Positions 1 to 6,209 are shown, counted from the first letter of the stretch. The stretch: DNA of 6,209 nt from Actinomycetota bacterium (GCA_013697265.1 JACCXE010000039.1:1-6209); one strand, 5' to 3'. Notes: generated by a model from the sequence alone, not told the origin. Made by a program: numbers and translations.

Positions 1-1458
1 CTGTTCCACAAGGTCACGAACTTCTCGGCCCAAGAGGTCAATACGGTCGGGGCGCCGTCGCTCATCACGCGCATCACCAACGACGTCCAGCAGATTCAGA
101 TGCTTGTGGTCATGGTCAGCACCATGGCAATTTCGGCGCCGATCACGATGATCGTGGGCATCGTGATGGCGTTGCGCCAAGACGTCGGGCTATCCGCGAT
201 CTTGCTGGTGTCGATGCCGGCGGCTGCGGTTGTCCTCGGCCTCATCGTCGGCGGCATGGTGCCCGCCTTCCGCGTGATGCAAGAGCGCATCGACGAAATC
301 AACCGCGTGTTGCGTGAGCAGATCACCGGCATCCGCGTGGTGCGCGCTTTCGTGCGCGAGAAGGAAGAGGCCCGCCGGTTCGACACGGCCAACCGCGCAC
401 TGACGAAAACGTCGCTGCGGGGTGGTCGACTGATGTCGGCGATGTTCCCCACCGTCAACATCCTCGTGAACATGTCGAGCGTCGGCGTGCTTTGGCTAGG
501 CGCCAGCCGTGTGCAATCGGGGGCGATACAGGTCGGCACGATCGTGGCCTACCTCAGCTATCTCGTGCAGATCTTGATGTCGGTTGTCATGGCCACCTTC
601 ATGGTGTCGATGATTCCCCGCGCCGCGGTCTCTGCGGGCCGAACCCAGGAAGTGCTCGACACCGAGCCAACCGTCGTTCCCCCCGCGTCGCCGACGACGC
701 CCCTCGTCACGGCACAGGTCGAGTTCCGCCAGGCCGGCTTCCACTACCCCGGCGCTGAGCGCGCCGTGTTGCACGACATTTCGTTCCTAATCGCACGGGG
801 ACAGACCACCGCGGTGATCGGCAGCAGCGGCGCGGGCAAGACCACGCTCGTAAACCTGATCCCCCGCCTGTTCGACGGCACTTCGGGGTCGGTGCTGGTG
901 GGTGGGGTCGACGTGCGCGAGCTCGCCCCTGAAGTGTTGTCGAGCAAGCTCGGCCTGGTGCCGCAAAAGCCGTTCCTGTTCTCGGGCACCGTGCGCAGCA
1001 ACCTGCAATACGGCCGGCCCGACGCAACCGAAGAAGAGATGTGGGCTGCACTGCGCGTCGCCCAGGCCGATGACTTCGTGAAGAAGATGCCGGGCGCGCT
1101 CGACGCCCGTATCGAACAGGGCGGCACCAACGTGTCGGGCGGTCAGCGTCAGCGGTTGTCGATAGCGCGCGCACTCATTCGCAAGCCCGAGGTGTTCGTC
1201 TTCGACGACTCGTTCTCTGCCCTCGACCTGTCCACCGACGCCCGCCTGCGCGCCGCACTGCCGGCCTTCACCGCGGACTCAGCCGTGTTGATCGTGGCTC
1301 AACGGGTTTCGACGATCTCCACCGCCGACCAAATCATCGTGCTCGAAGACGGCGAGATGATCGGCAAGGGCACTCACACCGAGTTGCTCGGAAGCTGCCC
1401 CACCTACGCCGAGATCGTGCAAAGCCAGATCGGTGAGAAGGAAGGGGCAGCGGCGTGA
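1..1458 (+). CDS. ABC exporter half-transporter, subunit with degenerate ATP site (5' end cut by window)
   Basis: This is one subunit of a type I (ABCB-like) exporter, a membrane domain followed by an ATPase domain. The frame is open from base 1 (485 codons, stop TGA), so the start lies outside the window. Against a usual length near 580 residues, about 100 are missing, covering TM1-TM2. The text begins in the helix after TM2 (TRITNDVQQIQ, typical of the family). Numbering codons from base 1, TM3-TM6 lie near 36-58, 63-84, 147-168 and 177-205, with a coupling-helix region GIRVVRAFVREKEE near 111-124. The ATPase domain has an A-loop Tyr (249), Walker A GSSGAGKTT (274-282), Q-loop (VPQKPF), an intact signature VSGGQ (378-382) and D-loop SALD. 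Walker B ends FDD rather than DE (D403 at the catalytic Glu position) and the H-loop reads VAQR (Gln434 for His). These two changes mark the degenerate-site partner of a heterodimer, as in TM287. The family assignment is firm. The substrate cannot be read from sequence; drugs or lipids are the usual ones. Confidence 0.95.
   Translation: MFHKVTNFSAQEVNTVGAPSLITRITNDVQQIQMLVVMVSTMAISAPITMIVGIVMALRQDVGLSAILLVSMPAAAVVLGLIVGGMVPAFRVMQERIDEINRVLREQITGIRVVRAFVREKEEARRFDTANRALTKTSLRGGRLMSAMFPTVNILVNMSSVGVLWLGASRVQSGAIQVGTIVAYLSYLVQILMSVVMATFMVSMIPRAAVSAGRTQEVLDTEPTVVPPASPTTPLVTAQVEFRQAGFHYPGAERAVLHDISFLIARGQTTAVIGSSGAGKTTLVNLIPRLFDGTSGSVLVGGVDVRELAPEVLSSKLGLVPQKPFLFSGTVRSNLQYGRPDATEEEMWAALRVAQADDFVKKMPGALDARIEQGGTNVSGGQRQRLSIARALIRKPEVFVFDDSFSALDLSTDARLRAALPAFTADSAVLIVAQRVSTISTADQIIVLEDGEMIGKGTHTELLGSCPTYAEIVQSQIGEKEGAAA
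1440..1447 (+). promoter_or_regulatory. Ribosome binding site for the second ABC subunit
   Basis: GGAAGGGG lies inside the last codons of the upstream ABC gene, 7 nt before a GTG whose first bases form the overlap GTGA with the upstream TGA stop. The spacing favours GTG at 1455 over the in-frame ATG at 1461, which would be 13 nt away. The 4-bp overlap suggests translational coupling, which would help to make the two subunits in equal amounts (inference). Confidence 0.6.
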
Positions 1459-3401
1459 GCATGACCAACGGCAAGGACGAGAACGGCAACGGCAACGGCA
1501 AAGCCGCCGCGGGGAACAACGGGCAGAACGGCAAGGACGAGGAAGAGGAACATCTTCCGTCGTCTGCGCTCGCGGGCGGAGCGGGGCCGAGTCGGTGGGG
1601 TGCCGGCGCGATGCCGCTCGAGAAGTCGCGGGACTTCGGCGCCAGCGTGAAGCGATTGGCCTCGATGCTGCGGGGCCAGTGGCCGACGTTGATCGTCGTG
1701 CTGATCGCAGCGGTGTCGAGCGCGGTGCTCAACGTTTGGGGCCCGCGCATGCTCGGCCACGCAACCGACGTGATCTTCCGAGGCGTCACACAGCCCGGCG
1801 GCATCAACTTCGGGCGGCTGCACCGGATCCTGTTCGAGGTGGTCGCCTTGTACGTGGCGTCGTGGTTGCTCGCGCTGGTCGCGTCGTACCTGATCGCCGG
1901 CCTCGTGCAGGGAATGATGTTCCGCCTGCGAGCGCAGGCCGAAGACAAGATCAACGCACTGCCCCTCAACTACATCGACCACCACGCGCGCGGCGATTTG
2001 CTCAGCCGAGTCACCAACGACATCGACAACGTGGCGCAGAGCCTCCAGCAGACGCTGAGCAACACGCTGACATCGGTACTGGTGCTCATCGGCTGTTCCG
2101 TGATGATGGTGTCGATCTCATGGCAACTGGCGCTGGTCGCATTGGTCACCGTGCCGCTGTCGATCTACTCCATGAAGATGATCGGTGGACGGGCCCGCCC
2201 CAAGTTCATCGGGCAGTGGAAGCACACTGGTGCGCTGAACGCGCAGATCGAAGAGACCTTCACCGGTCACGCGATCGTGAAAGCCTTCGGGCAGCAGGCG
2301 GCCACCGAAGACAAGTTCCGCGCCACGAACGACGAGCTCTATGACGCGGCGTTCGGCGCGCAGTTCATGTCGAGCCTGATGCAGCCGGCCACGATGTTCA
2401 TGGGCAACCTGCAATACGTGCTGGTCGCGGTGGTTGGTGGCCTGCGGGTATCGAGCGGCGCGATAAGCGTCGGCGACGTCCAGGCCTTCATCCAGTACTC
2501 CCGCCAGTTCTCGATGCCGCTGACCCAGCTCGCCTCGAACATGAACGTGTTGCAGAGTGGCATCGCGTCACTCGAGCGCGTTTTCGAGTTCCTTGATGCC
2601 GAGGAGCAAAGCTCGGACCCGACCGACAGCGCGCTGCCCATACCTGTGCGCGGACGCGTCGAGTTCAAAGACGTCGACTTCTCCTACGACCCGAACCTAA
2701 AACTGATCGAGGGTCTGTCGCTTCTCGCCGAACCCGGACAAACGATCGCGATCGTCGGCCCTACCGGTGCGGGCAAAACCACGCTCGTCAACCTGATCAT
2801 GCGGTTCTACGAGCTCGACGGCGGCGAGATCACACTCGACGGCCACGACATCGCCAATCTCTCCCGCCACGAGCTGCGGTCGCAGATGGGCATGGTGCTG
2901 CAAGACACGTGGCTGTTCGGTGGCTCGATCAAAGCCAACATCGCCTACGGCAAGCCCGGATGCACCGACGACGAGGTGCTCGCCGCGGCGAAGGCGACTT
3001 ACGTCGACCGTTTCGTGGCCACCCTGCCTGACGGTTACAACACGATCATCAACGAAGAGGGCGACAACATCAGCGCGGGCCAGAAGCAGCTGCTCACCAT
3101 TGCTCGCGCCTTCCTCGCCGACCCCGCGATCCTGATCCTCGACGAAGCCACGAGTTCGGTCGACACCCGTACCGAAGTGCAGGTGCAAGAGGCCATGAAC
3201 GCGCTGCGGGCGTCGCGCACGAGTTTCGTGATCGCCCACCGGCTGTCGACGATCCGCGGCGCCGACCTCATCGTGGTCATGCAGAACGGCCAGATCGTCG
3301 AGCAGGGTACGCACCACGAACTGCTGAGCCACGACGGGCCCTACTTCGACCTCTACAACTCGCAGTTCGTCGCACCCGTCATCGACGAGGTCAACGTTTA
3401 A
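1455..3401 (+). CDS. ABC exporter half-transporter, catalytic subunit with N-terminal Asn/Gly-rich tail
   Basis: This is the partner of the upstream subunit, with 648 residues against a usual 580-620. The excess is a hydrophilic N-terminal tail (residues 1-60) rich in Asn, Gly, Lys, Asp and Glu. TM1-TM6 lie near 77-97, 127-150, 203-222, 223-242, 308-330 and 340-362. The pre-TM3 helix LLSRVTNDIDNVAQ and coupling region GHAIVKAFGQ are typical of the family. The ATPase domain has A-loop Tyr411, Walker A GPTGAGKTT (435-443), Q-loop (VLQDTW), Walker B LILDE with catalytic Glu564, D-loop SSVD and switch His595 (IAHRLSTI). The signature is ISAGQ (539-543), with Ala for the first Gly. In the heterodimer its Walker A/B and His pair with the intact VSGGQ of the other subunit to make the working ATP site, while ISAGQ faces the degenerate site. 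The GTG start is supported by a Shine-Dalgarno-like GGAAGGGG 7 nt upstream. It is probably a membrane-bound multidrug or lipid exporter; the substrate is unknown. Confidence 0.95.
   Translation: MSMTNGKDENGNGNGKAAAGNNGQNGKDEEEEHLPSSALAGGAGPSRWGAGAMPLEKSRDFGASVKRLASMLRGQWPTLIVVLIAAVSSAVLNVWGPRMLGHATDVIFRGVTQPGGINFGRLHRILFEVVALYVASWLLALVASYLIAGLVQGMMFRLRAQAEDKINALPLNYIDHHARGDLLSRVTNDIDNVAQSLQQTLSNTLTSVLVLIGCSVMMVSISWQLALVALVTVPLSIYSMKMIGGRARPKFIGQWKHTGALNAQIEETFTGHAIVKAFGQQAATEDKFRATNDELYDAAFGAQFMSSLMQPATMFMGNLQYVLVAVVGGLRVSSGAISVGDVQAFIQYSRQFSMPLTQLASNMNVLQSGIASLERVFEFLDAEEQSSDPTDSALPIPVRGRVEFKDVDFSYDPNLKLIEGLSLLAEPGQTIAIVGPTGAGKTTLVNLIMRFYELDGGEITLDGHDIANLSRHELRSQMGMVLQDTWLFGGSIKANIAYGKPGCTDDEVLAAAKATYVDRFVATLPDGYNTIINEEGDNISAGQKQLLTIARAFLADPAILILDEATSSVDTRTEVQVQEAMNALRASRTSFVIAHRLSTIRGADLIVVMQNGQIVEQGTHHELLSHDGPYFDLYNSQFVAPVIDEVNV
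1467..1541 (+). repeat. Short in-frame repeats encoding an Asn-Gly-rich tail
   Basis: A 15-bp unit AACGGCAAGGACGAG occurs perfectly at 1467-1481 and again at 1527-1541, exactly 60 nt apart and in the same frame (NGKDE at residues 5-9 and 25-29). Between them AACGGC is repeated three times in tandem (1482-1499, Asn-Gly x3). This looks like repeat-driven growth of a flexible, unstructured N-terminal tail ahead of the first transmembrane helix. No function can be assigned. Confidence 0.7.
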
Positions 3402-3415
3402 AGCCCGCCCGGGCT
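3402..3415. terminator. Small GC-rich hairpin between convergent genes, possible terminator
   Basis: AGCCC (3402-3406) and GGGCT (3411-3415) form a 5-bp stem with a 4-nt loop. The hairpin starts directly after the TAA of the second ABC gene and reaches into the TAG stop of the minus-strand gene. Read on the minus strand it is followed by TTTAAA, a short U-tract; on the plus strand no T-run follows. The stem is short, so intrinsic termination is plausible only for the minus strand and remains uncertain. Confidence 0.35.
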
Positions 3416-4523
3416 AACGACTACGAATTTCCTCTACCGCAGTTGTGACCTTGGTGAGGGTGTCGATGTCGGGGGACACGCCGAGGCCGGGGCCGGTCGG
3501 CACATCCAACAACCCGTCGTGCATCACGAACGGTGCCGTGATGTCCTTGAGGAAGTAGCGGTCGGACGCGCTCGTGTCGCCCGGCAACGTGAACCCGGGC
3601 AGGGCGGCGAGCGCCAGGTTGGCGGCGCGACCCAGGCCGGTCTCGAGCATGCCGCCACACCACACCGGCACACCGAGCGAATAGCAAAGGTCGTGGACCG
3701 CCGCCGCTTCGAGATAACCGCCGACGCGGCCAGCCTTGATGTTGACGATTTCGCACGCACCGAGTTCGATCGCGGCCTCGGCCATTTTGGCCGAGCCGAT
3801 CGATTCGTCGAGACAGATTGGTGTGCCGATCCGCCGGGCGAGCCGGGCGTGACCGGTGAGGTCGTCTTCGGCCAGGGGCTGTTCGAGCATGAGCACGTTG
3901 AACCCGTCGAGGGCGCCCAGCGCTTCGCCGTCGTCGAGGGTGTAAGAGGCGTTGGCGTCAACCTGGAGGGCCAGCTGGTCGCCGAAGGTCTTGCGAACTG
4001 CTTTGACCGGTTCGATGTCCCAGCCCGGTTCGATCTTCAGCTTGATGCGCAGATACCCCTCGGCCAAATATCCGTCGACCTGTTCGATCAGTTCGTCGAT
4101 CGAGGCGGGGATGCCGACGCTGACTCCACACTCCACCGACGCGCGCGCCGCGCCGAGGGCTTCTCCGAAGGACTCCCCCGTACTGCGCAACTCGGCGTCC
4201 ATCACCGCCATCTCCAACGCCGCCTTGGCCATCGGGTGGCCGCGCACACCGGCGAGCACCTCGGCAACCCGGCTGGCCGAGACGTCGCCCGCGGCGAGCA
4301 GCCGCGGGACCAGGTGACGGCGCAGCACCAGTTGCGCGCTCTCGACGTACTCGGACGAGTAGCCCGGCTCGCTCATCGCCACGCACTCACCCCATCCGTC
4401 GCCGTCGGGGGTGCGCACTCGCACGAGGATCACGTCGCGGTCGGTCTCGGTGCCGAACGACGTGCGAAACGGCCGCACAAGCGGCATCGATATTCGCCGC
4501 AGCGCCACCGCCTCGATTCGCAC
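3414..4523 (-). CDS. menC: o-Succinylbenzoate synthase / N-succinylamino-acid racemase family enzyme (enolase superfamily)
   Basis: This is a cytoplasmic Mg2+-dependent enzyme of the muconate-lactonizing subgroup. Family members dehydrate SHCHC to o-succinylbenzoate in menaquinone synthesis, racemise N-succinyl (N-acyl) amino acids, or do both. The 369 residues match the roughly 370-residue OSBS/NAAAR form. The N-terminal capping domain (1-125) holds the substrate-loop segment RPFRTSFGT. The barrel carries the KxK motif K161-L-K163, metal ligands D189 (VDAN), E214 (LEQPL) and D239 (CLDES), the opposite catalytic Lys K263 (NIKAGR), and GGMLETGLGRA (290-300), a segment characteristic of this group. 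All catalytic residues are present. The start is GTG, chosen because the alignment-typical pattern MxIExVxLxxxxxPLxRPF begins there; an internal Met13 would cut the first strand. No Shine-Dalgarno sequence precedes it, and a -10 box 7 nt upstream suggests a leaderless mRNA. No other menaquinone genes are in view, so OSBS versus racemase activity is unresolved. Confidence 0.88.
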   Translation of the reverse strand: MRIEAVALRRISMPLVRPFRTSFGTETDRDVILVRVRTPDGDGWGECVAMSEPGYSSEYVESAQLVLRRHLVPRLLAAGDVSASRVAEVLAGVRGHPMAKAALEMAVMDAELRSTGESFGEALGAARASVECGVSVGIPASIDELIEQVDGYLAEGYLRIKLKIEPGWDIEPVKAVRKTFGDQLALQVDANASYTLDDGEALGALDGFNVLMLEQPLAEDDLTGHARLARRIGTPICLDESIGSAKMAEAAIELGACEIVNIKAGRVGGYLEAAAVHDLCYSLGVPVWCGGMLETGLGRAANLALAALPGFTLPGDTSASDRYFLKDITAPFVMHDGLLDVPTGPGLGVSPDIDTLTKVTTAVEEIRSR

Positions 4524-4530
4524 GCTTTGG

Positions 4531-4536
4531 AGATTA
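4531..4536 (-). promoter_or_regulatory. -10 box for the menC-like gene, probably leaderless
   Basis: On the minus strand TAATCT fits the TANNNT -10 pattern and ends 7 nt before the GTG start. Transcription would then begin at or next to the start codon. The bases between hold no purine-rich ribosome binding site, which agrees with leaderless translation, common in actinobacteria. No convincing -35 box is visible. Confidence 0.45.
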
Positions 4537-4557
4537 CGGCCGCGAACAATCTTTCGC

Positions 4558-4569
4558 CTAGTTAATTAG
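4558..4569. promoter_or_regulatory. AT-rich near-palindrome, candidate MarR operator
   Basis: CTAGTTAATTAG is a 12-bp inverted repeat with five of six pairs matching, in an AT-rich patch within GC-rich surroundings. It sits in the spacer just upstream of the -10 box of the MarR gene and about 35 bp from the start of the divergent menC-like gene. MarR proteins usually bind short AT-rich palindromes overlapping their own promoter, so autorepression through this site is a reasonable inference. The palindrome is short and could be chance. Confidence 0.4.
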
Positions 4570-4574
4570 TCTGG

Positions 4575-4580
4575 TAAAGT
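4575..4580 (+). promoter_or_regulatory. -10 box for the MarR-MFS operon, probably leaderless
   Basis: TAAAGT (TANNNT pattern) ends 6 nt before the ATG at 4587, so the transcript would start at the A of the start codon. The sequence between (ATTTCC) has no ribosome binding site. A -35 at 17 bp spacing would be TTTCGC (4552-4557), a weak match. Confidence 0.5.
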
Positions 4581-4586
4581 ATTTCC

Positions 4587-5048
4587 ATGCCTCGGACAGC
4601 TAGCGCCGCTACAGCCACCAACACGGCGCCGGCCGAGATGGCGGCCCGCCTCCGGCTCAGCTCAACGCGCCTCCACCGGCAGCTGCGTCGCGAGGCGGGC
4701 GTTGCGCTCACGCCGAGTCAGATCTCGGCGCTCGCCACGATCCACAACCACGGCCCGCTGACGCTGGGCGCGCTGGCCGAGCACGAAGGGGTGGCCCCGC
4801 CCTCGATCACCAAGGTGCTGGCGATTCTCGAGGAAGACGAACTCGTTGCCCGCGCCCCCGATCCGGCCGACCGCCGGGTCAGCTTCGTCACGATCACCCC
4901 GAAGGGGTCGGGCCTCGTCGCCGAGTCGCGGCGCCGCAAAACGGCTTGGCTCAGCGGCCGCATCCGTGAACTCACCCCCGACCAGCGGCAGCGTCTCGCC
5001 GATGCACTCGACGTGCTCGACGCCTTGACGCAGAAAGACCTTTCGTAG
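4587..5048 (+). CDS. MarR-family transcriptional regulator
   Basis: This 153-residue winged-helix protein is of the usual MarR length (about 140-160). It probably acts as a dimeric DNA-binding repressor that releases on binding a small ligand. Residues 16-40 form the first dimerisation helix. The helix-turn-helix covers about 60-81, with LGALAEHEGV followed by the recognition helix PPSITKVLAILEE. The wing carries the hallmark DPADRR (92-97) leading to VTITPKG. The C-terminal helices (128-150) complete the dimer interface. No cysteine is present, so redox sensing as in OhrR is excluded. The ATG start follows a TANNNT box by 6 nt with no ribosome binding site, so the mRNA is probably leaderless. 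Its TAG stop shares a base with the GTG of the downstream MFS gene, so it likely regulates its own operon with that exporter. The ligand is unknown. Confidence 0.93.
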   Translation: MPRTASAATATNTAPAEMAARLRLSSTRLHRQLRREAGVALTPSQISALATIHNHGPLTLGALAEHEGVAPPSITKVLAILEEDELVARAPDPADRRVSFVTITPKGSGLVAESRRRKTAWLSGRIRELTPDQRQRLADALDVLDALTQKDLS

Positions 5049-6209
5049 TGGCACGCCTCAAACTCGCAACCTCTGAGACATTTCGTTCGATGCGCAGCCG
5101 GAACTTCCGGCTGTTCTTTACCGGCCAACTCATCTCACAAATCGGCAACTGGCTCACCCTCGTCGCCCAGACACTGCTGGTCTACAAGCTGACCCATAGC
5201 GGCGTCGCGCTCGGCTTCCTCGCCGCCGCTCAATTCGGCCCCGTTCTCCTCATAGGCGCGTTTGCGGGGTTGGTGGCCGACCGTTCGGACAAACGCAAGC
5301 TCTTACTGATCGTGCAGTCGCTGGCAATGCTCCAGTCCTTCGCGCTTGCCGCGATTGCATTCATGGACAACCCGTCCGTCGCCGCGATCTTCGCCATCGC
5401 CGTGTTCGGGGGCATCGCCACCGCCTTCGACAACCCGGCCCGCCGGTCCTTCGTCGTCGAGATGGTGCCCCACGTTGACATCAACAACGCCGTGAGCCTG
5501 AACAGCGCGCTGATGACCGGGTCACGCGTCATCGGTCCCGCCATCGCAGGGCTGCTCATCTCGACGGTCGGATACGGCTGGTGCTTCCTGCTCGACGGAG
5601 TCACTTACACCGCGGTGATCATCGGCTACTTCATGATGAACACCAAAGAGTTGCACCGGGCTCCCGCCCAACAACGAGGCCGGGGCCAGATCCGCGAGGG
5701 CCTGCGCTACGTCATGAGCGTGCCCGATCTCTGGGTGCCCCTGGCGATGATGACCGTGATCGGTACGCTGGCCTTCAATTTCCAAACGGTGCTTCCCCTG
5801 TTCGTGGCCCGCGACCTTCATGGCAGCACGGTCACCTTCACGTGGTTGCTGTCGGTCGTGAGCCTGGGCTCGCTGTTCGGCGCGCTCCGCACGGCGCGGC
5901 GCTCGTCGATCTCGGTGCGTACCGTCAGCTTGGCCGCCGTCGGCTTCGGCGTGGCCATGACCGCGCTGGCACTCAGTCCCAACCTGCCAGTTGCGTTCAT
6001 CGTCGGCGTCGGGTTGGGCGTCACGAGTATCGGCTTCATGACATCGTCCACCGCGATCGTGCAGACCCAGTCCGAACCGTCAATGCGCGGCCGCGTGCTC
6101 GCGCTCCAGGCGATGGTCTTTCTCGGGTCCACGCCGATCGGCGGCCCGATCGTGGGCTACATCGGCCAGCATTTCGGCGGCCGCTACTCGCTCGGCGTCG
6201 GCGCCGTCG
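5048..6209 (+). CDS. MFS efflux transporter, MFS_3/EntS-like (3' end cut by window)
   Basis: The frame is open from GTG at 5048 to the window end, giving 387 codons with no stop; full family members are usually a little over 400 residues, so only a short C-terminus may be missing. It is probably a proton-coupled exporter of drugs or siderophores (DHA3-type, related to EntS and macrolide pumps). It begins with the family-typical FRSMRSRNFRLFFTGQ (12-27). About eleven TM helices are visible (near 22-46, 52-76, 84-106, 110-128, 150-172, 176-197, 228-255, 262-281, 291-309, 312-336, 348-373). Motif A is GLVADRSDKRK (74-84) after TM2. Conserved MFS_3 segments are FDNPARRSFV (127-136), LNSALMTGSRVIGPAIAG (151-168) and MRGRVLALQ (346-354). 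The GTG overlaps the MarR stop by one base (TAGTG), with only a weak AGAAAGA 9 nt upstream, so translation is probably coupled to the regulator. An alternative start, Met15, would remove part of the conserved N-terminal segment. The substrate is unknown. Confidence 0.92.
   Translation, partial: MARLKLATSETFRSMRSRNFRLFFTGQLISQIGNWLTLVAQTLLVYKLTHSGVALGFLAAAQFGPVLLIGAFAGLVADRSDKRKLLLIVQSLAMLQSFALAAIAFMDNPSVAAIFAIAVFGGIATAFDNPARRSFVVEMVPHVDINNAVSLNSALMTGSRVIGPAIAGLLISTVGYGWCFLLDGVTYTAVIIGYFMMNTKELHRAPAQQRGRGQIREGLRYVMSVPDLWVPLAMMTVIGTLAFNFQTVLPLFVARDLHGSTVTFTWLLSVVSLGSLFGALRTARRSSISVRTVSLAAVGFGVAMTALALSPNLPVAFIVGVGLGVTSIGFMTSSTAIVQTQSEPSMRGRVLALQAMVFLGSTPIGGPIVGYIGQHFGGRYSLGVGAV

Noticed and set aside
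1334..1985. Two long minus-strand open frames across the ABC gene junction (about 193 and 211 codons)
   Set aside because: They are compositionally biased, have no motifs and no neighbours on that strand, and lie antisense to two well-supported ABC genes.
1433..2344. 303-codon plus-strand open frame overlapping the second ABC gene
   Set aside because: It is Arg/Gly/Pro-rich, shows no recognisable domain, and lies in another frame of a gene with strong family motifs. This is typical of high-GC shadow frames.
3519..4565. 348-codon plus-strand open frame antisense to the menC-like gene
   Set aside because: The composition is rich in Arg, His, Asp and Val with no domain pattern, and the opposite strand encodes a complete enzyme with all catalytic residues. 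Its 3' end would also run through the divergent promoter.
5033..5044. GAAAG-AC-CTTTC inverted repeat just before the MFS start
   Set aside because: The 2-nt loop is too small for the full stem, and the 4-bp alternative is weak and AT-rich. It is unlikely to be a functional hairpin.
5230..6132. Minus-strand open frames opposite the MFS gene
   Set aside because: The plus strand here is one uninterrupted frame with MFS motif A and conserved MFS_3 segments; the minus frames are short shadows.
1..6209. Search for tRNA or rRNA genes, CRISPR arrays, insertion-sequence ends and attachment sites
   Set aside because: None seen. Coding sequence fills almost the whole window, and the only non-coding stretches are 12 bp and 63 bp long.

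Overview
The window comes from a high-GC genome (a little over 60% G+C by eye) with tightly packed genes. Three of the four visible start codons are GTG, and two genes appear to have leaderless promoters. Together with the protein families, this points to an actinobacterium. A lineage such as Acidimicrobiia is possible, but that is a guess from general character and nothing in the window is diagnostic.

Layout. Bases 1-3401 (+ strand) carry two ABC exporter half-transporters joined by a 4-bp stop/start overlap. The first is cut by the left window edge. Their motifs complement each other: the first has Asp for the catalytic Glu and Gln for the switch His, and the second has an altered signature motif (ISAGQ). 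All three changes fall in the same composite ATP site. This is the pattern of heterodimeric exporters with one working and one degenerate ATP site, such as TM287/288, BmrCD and LmrCD. Bases 3414-4523 (- strand) carry an enolase-superfamily enzyme of the o-succinylbenzoate synthase / N-succinylamino-acid racemase group, converging on the ABC pair with only 12 bp between them and a small hairpin there. Bases 4524-4586 are a 63-bp divergent promoter region with two -10-like boxes placed for leaderless transcripts and an AT-rich near-palindrome between them. Bases 4587-6209 (+ strand) carry a MarR-type regulator overlapping by 1 bp a major facilitator (MFS_3/DHA3-type) efflux gene that runs off the right edge.

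How the genes relate. The ABC pair should form one heterodimeric exporter. MarR and the MFS protein look like a regulator/efflux operon, and the near-palindrome in the promoter spacer is the natural place for autoregulation. It may also touch the divergent menC-like gene. No gene is unrecognisable, and I see no mobile element, CRISPR array, RNA gene or clearly novel system. The window is mainly ordinary chromosome. The points worth a second look are the asymmetric ATP sites, the unusual Asn/Gly-rich N-terminal tail of the second ABC protein, the compact divergent leaderless promoter, and the unresolved substrate of the enolase-superfamily enzyme.
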